Shown: positions 44,844 to 53,005 of the stretch, one piece after another
Layout of the letters: each line of letters begins with the position of its first letter
How positions within the stretch are numbered: the first letter of the stretch is position 1
NCBI GenBank assembly: GCA_009392295.1
Contig: VFGW01000009.1
Location: forward strand, 1-64,000
DNA from: SAR202 cluster bacterium
GTDB lineage: Bacteria; Chloroflexota; Dehalococcoidia; Lucifugimonadales; GCA-2719675
DNA length: 64,000 nt
Reading direction: 5' to 3'
The notes under the pieces: generated by a model
Told to the model about the DNA's origin: nothing
What the model saw: only the letters and a program-made list of their open reading frames with translations
Databases searched by the model: none
Program-made: the position numbers and the translations under genes

Positions 44844-45596
44844 CTAGGCATTGTTTTGATAGGAAGCCAAAACTTCTTCTGGAAAATCAGCATTAGTAAA
44901 TACCTTTTGGACATCCTCAGAATCTTCAAATTCGTCAAGTAATTTCAAAATTTTTACTGAAATATTATCGTCCAACATGACTGTATTATTTGGCATCATC
45001 GAAATATCTACTGAAATATTATCCACTGAAGAATCTAAAGCATTTTGGACGCTACTAACTTTATCTAAAGAACAAAAAACATCAAAAGAAGTATCAGTAC
45101 TCTCAAAATCATCAGCTCCAGCATCTATACAAAGAAGAGCTAATTCATCTTGCTGCTCATTTGAAACATTTACCGAAATTACGCATTTTTGATTAAATTG
45201 CCAAGAAACAGCACCTACTTCAGCTAAACTACCACCTGCTTTTGTAAATATAGACCTAATTTGAGCGCCAGTCCTTTTACGATTGTCAGTAACAGCTTGA
45301 ACGAGTATAGCTGTACCACCAGGCCCATAACCTTCATACACTATCTCTTCCATATCCGAATTTGAGCCATCGCCAGCAGCTTTTTTTATAGCACGATCTA
45401 TATTATCAGAAGGCATATTACTATCTTTAGCTTTCTGGACAGCCATACGCAACCGAAAATTTGCATCTAAATTAGAACCACCATTTTTTGCTGCAACAAT
45501 AATTTCTTTAGATAATTTTGTGAATAATTGTCCTCTTTTAGCATCATTAGAAGCCTTAGCACGTTTAATTGTAGACCACTTAGAATGTCCTGACAT
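44844..45596 (-). CDS. yebC: YebC/PmpR-family protein
   Basis: A 250-residue protein of the YebC family: SGHSKWSTIKRAKASNDAKRG at the N-terminus (a near-invariant start), the VYEGYGPGGTAILVQ block at about 85, and an alternating beta/alpha C-terminal half. Family members have been described as transcription regulators and recently as ribosome-associated factors that help translate proline-rich stretches. The Pro-rich lipoprotein at 1-325 is the sort of product that would need such help, though this is only a suggestion. It heads the yebC-ruvC-ruvA run. Confidence 0.93.
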   Translation of the reverse strand: MSGHSKWSTIKRAKASNDAKRGQLFTKLSKEIIVAAKNGGSNLDANFRLRMAVQKAKDSNMPSDNIDRAIKKAAGDGSNSDMEEIVYEGYGPGGTAILVQAVTDNRKRTGAQIRSIFTKAGGSLAEVGAVSWQFNQKCVISVNVSNEQQDELALLCIDAGADDFESTDTSFDVFCSLDKVSSVQNALDSSVDNISVDISMMPNNTVMLDDNISVKILKLLDEFEDSEDVQKVFTNADFPEEVLASYQNNA

Positions 45597-45640
45597 TTAA
45601 ATCATTCCTTTTAAAAATTATTTAGATTGATGAAATTTAG

Positions 45641-45649
45641 ATTCTAGCA
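45641..45649 (-). promoter_or_regulatory. Extended -10 promoter of yebC-ruvCA-uvrB
   Basis: On the minus strand TGCTAGAAT forms an extended -10 box (TGn plus TAGAAT) about 45 nt before the yebC ATG. No good -35 is visible. Confidence 0.45.
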
Positions 45650-45684
45650 TGCATTAACATGAGGGTCTATATTATATGTAATAT

Positions 45685-46206
45685 CTATTCAATACCAATT
45701 GGTAAATCTACATACATTTGAGCATTATATAAATCAATTTTTTTAATAACTTCTTTTATCGCAGGAATTAAAATTTGTTTCCCTGATTTTGGTTGAACAA
45801 TATAAACATCATTTGCGCCAGTCTTAAGTATATCTTGTAAAATCCCTACTTCTTCTAAATCTTGATTGATAACTTTCAGGCCTATCAAATCATAATGATA
45901 AAATACATTCTCGGGCAAAGATTTGAGAAATTCAGAAGGTATTGTAATATCACAACCAAAAAATCTTTCAGACTTTTTCAAAGAATCTAAACCTTCAAAT
46001 AATAATATCCAATATCCTTTAGACTCTAAAAATCTAGAATTCAAAATTTTCTTTTTTTCAGATAAAAGCCAAACAAAACCACCTAATTGAAATCTATCTT
46101 CTATATCTGTAAATGGTTTAACTTTTAAATGACCTTTAACACCCCAAGATCCAATTACAACTCCTACAAGAACTTGTTCGAGTGAATCATTGTTATTACT
46201 TTTCAC
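45685..46206 (-). CDS. rimM: 16S rRNA processing protein RimM
   Basis: Ribosome maturation factor that binds S19 and helps assemble the 30S head. The N-terminal beta-barrel has VGVVIGSWGVKGHLKVKPFTD, and the PRC-like C-terminal barrel has YDLIGLKVINQDLEEVG and LIPAIKEVIKKID. Length 173 aa is normal. It is third in rpsP-khpA-rimM; trmD and rplS, which usually follow, are absent and yebC comes next. Confidence 0.93.
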   Translation of the reverse strand: MKSNNNDSLEQVLVGVVIGSWGVKGHLKVKPFTDIEDRFQLGGFVWLLSEKKKILNSRFLESKGYWILLFEGLDSLKKSERFFGCDITIPSEFLKSLPENVFYHYDLIGLKVINQDLEEVGILQDILKTGANDVYIVQPKSGKQILIPAIKEVIKKIDLYNAQMYVDLPIGIE

Positions 46207-46239
46207 GGTAATAACACCTAAACAGTTAAGGAAATAAAG

Positions 46240-46470
46240 TTACACAATTTCAAGGTTAATTTTAACACCTTGTTTTACCGCTGCTACCCTAGCAACTGTA
46301 CGAATTGCTTGAGCAAGTTTACCTTGTCTTCCAATAATCTTACCTCTATCATGTTCAGCAACGTTTAAAATAATTTTGATAACACCAGAATCCATTTCTT
46401 CCTCTGATACATTTACAGATTCAGGATCAGACACTATAGATTTCGCAATATAATCAACTAACTCAATCAC
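46240..46470 (-). CDS. khpA: KH-domain RNA-binding protein KhpA
   Basis: A 76-residue single KH type II domain with the nucleic-acid loop GRQGKLAQAIRTV, matching the KhpA/YlqC family between rpsP and rimM in Gram-positive and related bacteria. KhpA acts with KhpB as a global RNA chaperone. The start is GTG, and its GTGA overlaps the rpsP stop codon by 4 bp, so it is translated by coupling. Confidence 0.92.
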   Translation of the reverse strand: MIELVDYIAKSIVSDPESVNVSEEEMDSGVIKIILNVAEHDRGKIIGRQGKLAQAIRTVARVAAVKQGVKINLEIV

Positions 46471-46739
46471 TTTTTATCCTCAACAGAAGGTTTTTCATCG
46501 CTAGAATTCAAAACTTTATCTAAAATACTCTTTGCTGTATCAGAAGGCCTAGCACCATGAGAAAGCCATTTTTCAGCCTTAGCCTGATCAATTTCAATTT
46601 TAGGTGGATCAGTTTTAGGATCATAGAACCCTAAATAATCTACAAAAGAACCGTTTCTAGCTGCTCTTTGGTCAGCAACAACTAATCTGTATGTAGGTCT
46701 ATTTTTATTACCCTCTCTTCTTAACCTTATCCTTAACAT
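46467..46739 (-). CDS. rpsP: 30S ribosomal protein S16
   Basis: Small-subunit protein S16. The N-terminus LRIRLRREGNKNRPTYRLVV and the block DYLGFYDP are the family signature, and the C-terminal tail is Lys/Asp/Ser-rich. I place the start at ATG 46739: GGAG lies 6 nt upstream, and the promoter at 46809-46781 predicts transcription from near 46774, which would exclude the upstream ATG at 46775. It heads rpsP-khpA-rimM. Confidence 0.95.
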   Translation of the reverse strand: MLRIRLRREGNKNRPTYRLVVADQRAARNGSFVDYLGFYDPKTDPPKIEIDQAKAEKWLSHGARPSDTAKSILDKVLNSSDEKPSVEDKK

Positions 46740-46780
46740 TATATCTCCAAACTTAATTTGTTTTATATTCCACATAAAAA

Positions 46781-46809
46781 ATTCTAGCCCTAAACAATAC
46801 CACTGTCAA
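46781..46809 (-). promoter_or_regulatory. Promoter of rpsP-khpA-rimM
   Basis: On the minus strand, TTGACA (46809-46804), 17-nt spacer, TAGAAT (46786-46781). It is one of the best promoters in the window and places the start near 46774, giving a leader of about 35 nt for rpsP. Confidence 0.82.
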
Positions 46810-46875
46810 ATATCAGAAGACTCTATTAAATATGTGAAAACAATAATTGTAATAAATTACTATTTAACATTAACG

Positions 46876-46884
46876 TGATATAAT
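46876..46884 (+). promoter_or_regulatory. Extended -10 promoter of rplI
   Basis: TGATATAAT on the plus strand is a perfect extended -10 element. The predicted start near 46891 leaves about 60 nt of leader before rplI. It probably also drives the downstream DegT-nitrilase gene set, since no terminator is visible between rplI and 47519. Confidence 0.6.
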
Positions 46885-46952
46885 CTTCTAGTAAAATTAT
46901 GTTTTAATTAATAGAGAAAAATACTTTTAAAATAGGAAGGAATTCAAATCCA

Positions 46953-47498
46953 ATGAAGGTTGTATTCTTAGAAGATGTTCCTGGTGTTGCTAATGGCGGA
47001 GAAATTAAAAATGTTAAACTCGGATTTGCTAGGAACTATTTATTACCAAAAAACCTAGCTACCCCTGCAACAGCAGAATCTTTACAGAGAATCAGCTCTC
47101 TAAAGAAAAAATCTGATGAAACAAGGTCACTTTTAACCAAAAACATGAATGAATTGTCAGAAAAACTAAGTGGTCAAAAAATTTCAATAGAAGCCAGGTC
47201 AGGAGCCAACGGAAAATTATTTGGTTCAGTTACTGATGCCATGATCGCATCTGAATTAAACAACAATTTCGGTTGTAAGTTAGATAGAAAATCTATACAA
47301 ATTTCAGAATCAATTAGAGAAGTTGGAATACAAGAAATACCAATAAATTTATTCCAAGATATACATACAACTATAAATCTGATTGTACATCCAGTTGGTA
47401 CCGATCCATCTGAAATTGAAAAAATGGTTGCAGAAAAACAAACTAAAGAAAACCAACCTGAAGATCCTGATATAAATCCATCATCAGATCAAGATTAA
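46953..47498 (+). CDS. rplI: 50S ribosomal protein L9
   Basis: Large-subunit protein L9, which spans the L1 stalk base. The N-terminal domain is typical (MKVVFLEDVPGVANGGEI, LGFARNYLLPKNLA), followed by the long connecting helix and the C-terminal domain with GKLFGSVTDAMIA. After about residue 155 it has an acidic, Pro/Asp-rich tail not found in most L9 proteins (usual length about 150; 181 here). AGGAAGG precedes the ATG. A DegT-family gene follows 20 bp later with its own good ribosome site. Confidence 0.94.
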   Translation: MKVVFLEDVPGVANGGEIKNVKLGFARNYLLPKNLATPATAESLQRISSLKKKSDETRSLLTKNMNELSEKLSGQKISIEARSGANGKLFGSVTDAMIASELNNNFGCKLDRKSIQISESIREVGIQEIPINLFQDIHTTINLIVHPVGTDPSEIEKMVAEKQTKENQPEDPDINPSSDQD

Positions 47499-47518
47499 AT
47501 ATTAGAAGGAGAATACAT

Positions 47519-48823
47519 ATGACTAAAAAATTAGCAATCCATGGCGGTACACCAGTAGTATCAAAGGCTAATATTTCTTCCCTTGGAACTGGTAGAGTTT
47601 CTTCTGATTTTCCTGCACCTTATAGTTTCGACGAGAAAGATATTGCTGCAGTCACAAGTGTTTTGCAAAAAGCTAATCAAGACGGAACTAGCATGACTAG
47701 AGGTCCTGAACAAAGGCAATTTGAAAAAGACTTTGCAGATTTACATGATTCAAAATACGGAATTTTAGTCAACTCTGGAACATCAGCATTTAACACAATT
47801 TATGGTGCAATTAATCCTGATCCTGGTACAGAAGTAATTTGTACACCTTGGACCTCTGCTGGCAGTGTAGTTGGTGGAGTTTTCCATGGAATGGTACCTG
47901 TTTTTGCCGACATTGACGAAACATTATGTATTGACCCAGAAGACGTAGAAAGAAAAATCACATCTAAAACTAGGGTGATAATTGCTGTTCATATGTTTGG
48001 AAACGCATGTGATATGGATAGACTGCAAGCGATTGCTGACAAACACAATTTATTTCTGGTTGAAGATTGCAGTCAAGCAACCTTTTCAGAATATCAAGGA
48101 AAAGTTGTAGGATCTATGGGTGATATTGCTGGATGGAGCTTTAGTGGAAAACATATGACTGGTGGTGGTGGTGGAATGATAACAACCAACAATATCAAAT
48201 TATACGAACGAGGATTTGGATATTCTGATCAAGCTTTAAATAGATCAGATGGTCCTTATAGAGACTATCCATATGTTCATAACTTTTTAGCACAAAATTA
48301 TAAACCAAATGAATTAACCGCTGCTGTTTTAAATGTTCAACTCACAAAAGTTCACGGTTATATTGAAAATAAGATAAGAGATGCTAAAAATATTTTATCT
48401 GGAATTTCAGATATTCCTGAATTAATTCCTCAAAAAGTTCGTCCTGATGACAGGCATACATACTGGAACCTATCAATTATGTTAGAAAAAGATGCTTACA
48501 ATTGTAGTTCAAAAGAATTTGCAAAAGCTGTAGAAGGTGAAGGAATTCCTATAGCTGGACCTTATATAGGTACAGCCACTCCTGGGCAAGGTCCTTTGTA
48601 TAATCATCCAGTTTTTGCTAATTTGGATGCATTTGGCAAAAGCAAATATCCGTTTGACTATAACCGAGACAGACCTGTGGATTACAAACTAACAAAGTGC
48701 CCAAATGGTGAAGATTTAATGGGTAGAGGAATGAATTTTTCTATGAGAGGTAGTTTTACTGAAGAGAATGTTGGAAATATTATAGAATCTATCAGAAAAG
48801 TTTCTGCTCACTATAAAAAATAA
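47519..48823 (+). CDS. DegT/DnrJ/EryC1/StrS aminotransferase (PLP lysine present)
   Basis: A 434-residue PLP sugar- or cyclitol-type aminotransferase. It begins with KKLAIHGGTPVV like AHBA-synthase and scyllo-inosose aminotransferase relatives. NSGTSAF (85-91) binds the phosphate, Asp183 in VEDCSQA binds the pyridine nitrogen, and Lys211 in SFSGKHMTGGGGG is the Schiff-base lysine. A strong GGAGA ribosome site precedes it. The next gene is a tandem paralogue without the lysine. Family members aminate keto-sugars or cyclitols; which one acts here is unknown. Confidence 0.88.
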   Translation: MTKKLAIHGGTPVVSKANISSLGTGRVSSDFPAPYSFDEKDIAAVTSVLQKANQDGTSMTRGPEQRQFEKDFADLHDSKYGILVNSGTSAFNTIYGAINPDPGTEVICTPWTSAGSVVGGVFHGMVPVFADIDETLCIDPEDVERKITSKTRVIIAVHMFGNACDMDRLQAIADKHNLFLVEDCSQATFSEYQGKVVGSMGDIAGWSFSGKHMTGGGGGMITTNNIKLYERGFGYSDQALNRSDGPYRDYPYVHNFLAQNYKPNELTAAVLNVQLTKVHGYIENKIRDAKNILSGISDIPELIPQKVRPDDRHTYWNLSIMLEKDAYNCSSKEFAKAVEGEGIPIAGPYIGTATPGQGPLYNHPVFANLDAFGKSKYPFDYNRDRPVDYKLTKCPNGEDLMGRGMNFSMRGSFTEENVGNIIESIRKVSAHYKK

Positions 48824-48873
48824 TTAATTCCAATTTTTAAATCTCTAATTTCAATACTAATTGATATTTTAAA

Positions 48874-50157
48874 ATGAGAAAAAAATTAGCTATACATGGC
48901 GGCAAACCTGTAACAAAAATTAAGTTTCCAGCTTCTCACCATTTTGGAGATGATGACATTGCTGCCATAACAAAAGTTTTAAAAAAAGCAAATTCTCATG
49001 GTTCCAAACCAATAGAAATTTTACAACGAGGAACTGAACGTCATAAATTTGAGAGAAATTTTTCAAATTTACATGATTCAAAATATGGAATTTTAGTTAA
49101 CTCAGGCACATCAGCTATAAATTCGATTTATGGTGCAATTAATCCTGATCCTGGCACAGAAGTAATTTGTACACCTTGGACCTCTATTGGAAGTGTTTCA
49201 GGTGCAATTTTTCATGGTATGGTTCCAGTTTTTGCCGATATCGACGAAACTCTTTGCATTGATCCCATAGATGTAGAAAGTAAAATTACTAACAAAACAA
49301 GAGCTATAGTTGCTGTACATATGTTTGGCAATCCATGCGATATGAATAAACTTATACAAATAGCTGAAAAATACAACCTTTTTCTTATAGAAGACTGTAC
49401 CCAAGCACATTTTTCAAAATACCAAAACAAATTAGTTGGTTCTATAGGAGATATTGCCGCCTGGGGGTTAAGTGAACATCAACATTTTACTGGTGCAGGT
49501 AATTGTGGCATATTAGTCACAAACAACACAAAATTATATGAAAGAGCTTTTGGATATTCAGATCAAGCTTTAAATAGAGCAGATGGACCTTTTAAAAACT
49601 ATCCATATGTTCATAATTTTCTAGCACAAAATTATAACGCAAATGAATTAGCTGCTTCGATTTTAAATGTTCAATTTTCAAAAGCAATAAAAAATATAGA
49701 AAAAAAAATTAACCATGCTAAAAATATTCTAAAACAAATTTCAGAAATACCTGAATTGATACCACAAAAAGTTAGAAATGGAGATAAGCACACATATTGG
49801 AATATGTCTTTAATACTGAAAAAAAATGTATTCAATTGTGACGCAAATAAATTCGCAGAATCTATTGTGGCTGAAGGAATTCCATTTAGTGGACCATATC
49901 TAGGAACCGGCAAATACCCTTTGGGTCCCATCAATAAACATCCAATATTCACAAACCTAGATGCATTTGGGAAAAGCAAATATCCATTTGATTACAAAAG
50001 AACCAGAGCAGTAGATTATAAACTATCAAAATGCTCTAATGGGGAAGATTTAATGAGTAGAACAATTAATTTCTCGCCTTTAAGCACTTTAACTGAAGAG
50101 AACGTTGAGAATACAATAGAGGCAATAAAAAAAGTTGCTAATTTTTATAAAAAATGA
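48874..50157 (+). CDS. DegT-family paralogue lacking the PLP lysine
   Basis: A 427-residue tandem paralogue of the preceding gene, clearly homologous over its whole length. One 57-bp stretch (47801-47857 versus 49129-49185) differs at a single base. Asp174 (IEDCTQA) and NSGTSAI are kept. The lysine site instead reads LSEHQHFTGAGNCG: counting from either side gives His202 or Gln203, and no Lys is near. In the family, Lys-to-His replacement turns transaminases into PMP-dependent sugar dehydratases (ColD, AscC/E1). It may be such an enzyme or a regulatory partner of the intact paralogue. Confidence 0.87.
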   Translation: MRKKLAIHGGKPVTKIKFPASHHFGDDDIAAITKVLKKANSHGSKPIEILQRGTERHKFERNFSNLHDSKYGILVNSGTSAINSIYGAINPDPGTEVICTPWTSIGSVSGAIFHGMVPVFADIDETLCIDPIDVESKITNKTRAIVAVHMFGNPCDMNKLIQIAEKYNLFLIEDCTQAHFSKYQNKLVGSIGDIAAWGLSEHQHFTGAGNCGILVTNNTKLYERAFGYSDQALNRADGPFKNYPYVHNFLAQNYNANELAASILNVQFSKAIKNIEKKINHAKNILKQISEIPELIPQKVRNGDKHTYWNMSLILKKNVFNCDANKFAESIVAEGIPFSGPYLGTGKYPLGPINKHPIFTNLDAFGKSKYPFDYKRTRAVDYKLSKCSNGEDLMSRTINFSPLSTLTEENVENTIEAIKKVANFYKK

Positions 50158-50173
50158 AATTGGATAATTTAAA

Positions 50174-51100
50174 ATGAGAAACCCATTAAATCGATTAAAT
50201 GTAGGAATAATAACCATGGAAGCAGATCCATGGGAATTAGAAAAAAACTTTAAAAGATTAGAAAAATATACAAGAGAAGCTGTAAATAGGCGAGCAGATC
50301 TAGTAATAGCACCTGAAGCTATTCTAGATGGGTATGCATACGGAGCAGATCACGAAGCCGAATTTAAAAAATTAGCGTCTATTGCTCAAAAAATTCCTAC
50401 TGGTGAATATATAAAAAAAGGGGCAAAACTTGCCAAAGAATTAAAAATTTATTTCATATTCGGATTTTTACAAATTTCAAATAACAAGCTATACAATAGT
50501 GTTGTAATGTTTGACCCTGAAGGTGAAATTATTTCTACATATAGTAAAGTTCACCCAAAAAATGAATCATTTATAACTCCAGGGGAAGAATTGAAAATCA
50601 CTACCACTGATTTTGGGAAAATAGGTTTTTTGATTTGTAGTGACAGAGGAGTTACTGATAATTTTTCTACCCTAGGTGTCCAAGGTGTACAAATAATTTT
50701 CTTGCCAATGGATGGAGACGGAGGTCCCGAAAATATAGATGCTTTAAGGTACAAAGCAATGGACAATCATTGCTGGATTGTTGTTGCAAACACATGGAGT
50801 TGTGCATTAATAAACCCCCAGGGGCAAATAATTTCTCAAAGATATGAATGTGAATGCGTTACTTTACAAAGAATTGACATATACACATATTTATTCGAAG
50901 GAAATGAAACTAAAACAGCATTTTCAGATACCATTTCTGAACCTAGAAGAAAATTTTTAGCAAGAAGACCTGACTTATACAAACCATTAACAGAACCTCC
51001 TGGGGAAAATTCTTATTTTGATTCAGAAGGTCAACCTACGTTAAAAGAAATTAAATCTAGAAAATCATGGAAAGATAATCTTAGAAAAAAGAAAAGATAA
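50174..51100 (+). CDS. Nitrilase-superfamily C-N hydrolase
   Basis: A 308-residue carbon-nitrogen hydrolase with the full catalytic triad: Glu49 (APEAILDGY), Lys125 (TYSKVHPKN) and Cys155 (FLICSDRGV). A second conserved Glu lies near residue 136 (TPGEE). Substrates in the superfamily include amides, nitriles and N-carbamoyl compounds; the lack of a membrane domain and the gap of only 1 bp to the next amidase gene favour an amide or carbamoyl substrate. It follows the DegT paralogue by 16 bp. Confidence 0.88.
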   Translation: MRNPLNRLNVGIITMEADPWELEKNFKRLEKYTREAVNRRADLVIAPEAILDGYAYGADHEAEFKKLASIAQKIPTGEYIKKGAKLAKELKIYFIFGFLQISNNKLYNSVVMFDPEGEIISTYSKVHPKNESFITPGEELKITTTDFGKIGFLICSDRGVTDNFSTLGVQGVQIIFLPMDGDGGPENIDALRYKAMDNHCWIVVANTWSCALINPQGQIISQRYECECVTLQRIDIYTYLFEGNETKTAFSDTISEPRRKFLARRPDLYKPLTEPPGENSYFDSEGQPTLKEIKSRKSWKDNLRKKKR

Positions 51101-51101
51101 A

Positions 51102-52010
51102 ATGAAGTACACATCTACAGATAAATTATATTTTGAAACTGGGCCTGATAATCCACCTACATTGTATGTTGACCCAGGTGAAAAAATAGAAATCCAAACA
51201 CAAATTAACAAAGGACCTTGGGTAGATGACCATCCTAACAAGGAACAATTGAAAAAAAAATTATCTGGTGCAAATCCTTCTTCTGGAGCAATATATATTA
51301 ATGGTGCAACCCCAGGTAACGTTCTAAATGTGTCAATTGAAAAAATTACTCTAGACCCTATAGGGTACACTCAATTTACAAAATATAATCCTCTGATACC
51401 AAATTGGATGTTAATGAAAAATTTATCTAAACAACACAAAATTGTCGAAATAAAAAATGGCCTAATACATTGGGACAATAATCTAAAAATACCAGCCCAA
51501 CCAATGATTGGATTTGTTGGTGTTTCTCCACGATCTACAAGATGGGATAATCGATGGGCTGGAGAATGGGGTGGCAATTTTGATATCCAAGAAATTACTG
51601 AAGGTGCAACAGTACAACTACCTATAAATGTTAATGGTGCTTTATTACACATAGGGGATATGCATGCTATCCAAGGTGATGGTGAGATTTGTGGTGCTGG
51701 TGGCATTGAAGCTGGCGGTAAAGTCATTATAAAATGCTCATTATCTAAGAAACCAAAAAATATGACTTGGCCAAGAATAACAAATAAAACACATATAATG
51801 ACTACTGGGCAAGCTAGACCATCAGATAATGCTTTCAAAATTGCTCTTTCAGAAATGCTACTTTGGCTAGAAGAAGACTATGGCTATTCATCTGAAGATG
51901 CTTACATGTTACTAGCGCAAGTGCTAGAAGCTAGATGTACTCATTTTATTAATCCAACTTTTAGTTATGTTGCTAAATTGAACAAAAAATACCTAAAAAC
52001 TTCAAAATAA
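51102..52010 (+). CDS. Acetamidase/formamidase family protein
   Basis: A 302-residue FmdA/AmdA-family amidohydrolase, which hydrolyses short amides such as formamide or acetamide to the acid plus ammonia. Family patterns are VDPGEKIEIQT, PITGPIYINGATPGN-like GAIYINGATPGN, the HIGDMHAIQGDGEICG block with its metal-binding His/Asp residues, and a C-terminal MLLAQVLEARC. Length is slightly short (family about 320-400). Stacked directly after the nitrilase gene (1 bp gap), it could complete release of ammonia from a two-step amide breakdown. Confidence 0.87.
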   Translation: MKYTSTDKLYFETGPDNPPTLYVDPGEKIEIQTQINKGPWVDDHPNKEQLKKKLSGANPSSGAIYINGATPGNVLNVSIEKITLDPIGYTQFTKYNPLIPNWMLMKNLSKQHKIVEIKNGLIHWDNNLKIPAQPMIGFVGVSPRSTRWDNRWAGEWGGNFDIQEITEGATVQLPINVNGALLHIGDMHAIQGDGEICGAGGIEAGGKVIIKCSLSKKPKNMTWPRITNKTHIMTTGQARPSDNAFKIALSEMLLWLEEDYGYSSEDAYMLLAQVLEARCTHFINPTFSYVAKLNKKYLKTSK

Positions 52011-52060
52011 TATATATATCATTATAATAATTCATTCTGCGTAGGTAACAGTAATATCTT

Positions 52061-53005
52061 TTGAAAAAATCGTTAAATCAAAATCCAACATGTTGTGTTA
52101 AAAACAACGAATCAATATCTAGCATTGATGAACGTATCAGTGAACTTGAATCCATACCAGCAAAAAAATTAAACACCAATAATATGGTTAAATTATCTGG
52201 TAAATTTTTAATGGGTTCACGTGATAAAGAAATAATCGAATCTGATGGAGAAGGCTTTATACGTGAAGTAGAATTGAATAGTTATTATATAGACAAAACT
52301 ACTGTAACAAATTCAGAATTTTCAAAATTTGTTACAGATTCAAATTACATCACTGATGCAGAACGATTTGGCTGGTCATTTGTTTTCAATATGTTTATTT
52401 CAAAAAACACCAAGAAAAATGTAACTGAAATTGTACAAGAAACACCTTGGTGGTGGAAAGTAGAAGGAGCAAACTGGAAAAACCCCGAAGGTCCAGGCTC
52501 CTCGATTAAAGACAGGATGGAACATCCAGTAATCCACGTATCCTGGTATGATGCAGTCTCATACGCAAAATGGTCTGGAAAAAGGTTGCCAACTGAAGCA
52601 GAATGGGAATTCGCAGCAAGGGGAGGCTTAATTCAAAATAAATTTCCGTGGGGAAATAATTTAAAAATCCAAGGAAAGCATATGTGTAACATCTGGCAAG
52701 GCAAATTCCCATATATTAATACTAAAGATGATGGATATTTAGGAACTGCACCATCAAAATCATTTAATCCAAACCAATATGGCTTATTCAACACTTCTGG
52801 AAATGTATGGGAATGGTGCAATGATTGGTTCAATATACAAAATAAAAAAAACACATCAAATATGAATGTGTCCAAAATAATGAAGGGTGGCTCCTATCTT
52901 TGTCATGCTTCATATTGTTGTAGATATAGAAATTCTGCAAGGACTTCATCAACACCAGATTCAACTACAGGACATTTAGGATTTCGCTGTGCCGCAAACA
53001 ATTAA
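52061..53005 (+). CDS. Formylglycine-generating enzyme (SUMF1/FGE-type)
   Basis: A 314-residue FGE-sulfatase-fold protein. FGE oxidises a Cys in the CxPxR motif of sulfatases to formylglycine with copper and oxygen. Unlike many SUMF1-domain proteins, this one keeps both catalytic cysteines, Cys281 and Cys286, in GGSYLCHASYCCRYR, and the NTPDS-like segment TSSTPDSTTGHLGFRCA follows. The N-terminus has a TCC pair and no clear signal peptide, so the product is cytosolic. The start is TTG. No sulfatase is coded in this window. The last 17 bp overlap the next lipoprotein gene. Confidence 0.9.
   Translation: MKKSLNQNPTCCVKNNESISSIDERISELESIPAKKLNTNNMVKLSGKFLMGSRDKEIIESDGEGFIREVELNSYYIDKTTVTNSEFSKFVTDSNYITDAERFGWSFVFNMFISKNTKKNVTEIVQETPWWWKVEGANWKNPEGPGSSIKDRMEHPVIHVSWYDAVSYAKWSGKRLPTEAEWEFAARGGLIQNKFPWGNNLKIQGKHMCNIWQGKFPYINTKDDGYLGTAPSKSFNPNQYGLFNTSGNVWEWCNDWFNIQNKKNTSNMNVSKIMKGGSYLCHASYCCRYRNSARTSSTPDSTTGHLGFRCAANN

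Noticed and set aside
51371-51838. Minus-strand 155-residue frame inside the acetamidase gene
   Set aside because: Shadow of a strongly conserved gene; composition follows the complementary codons.
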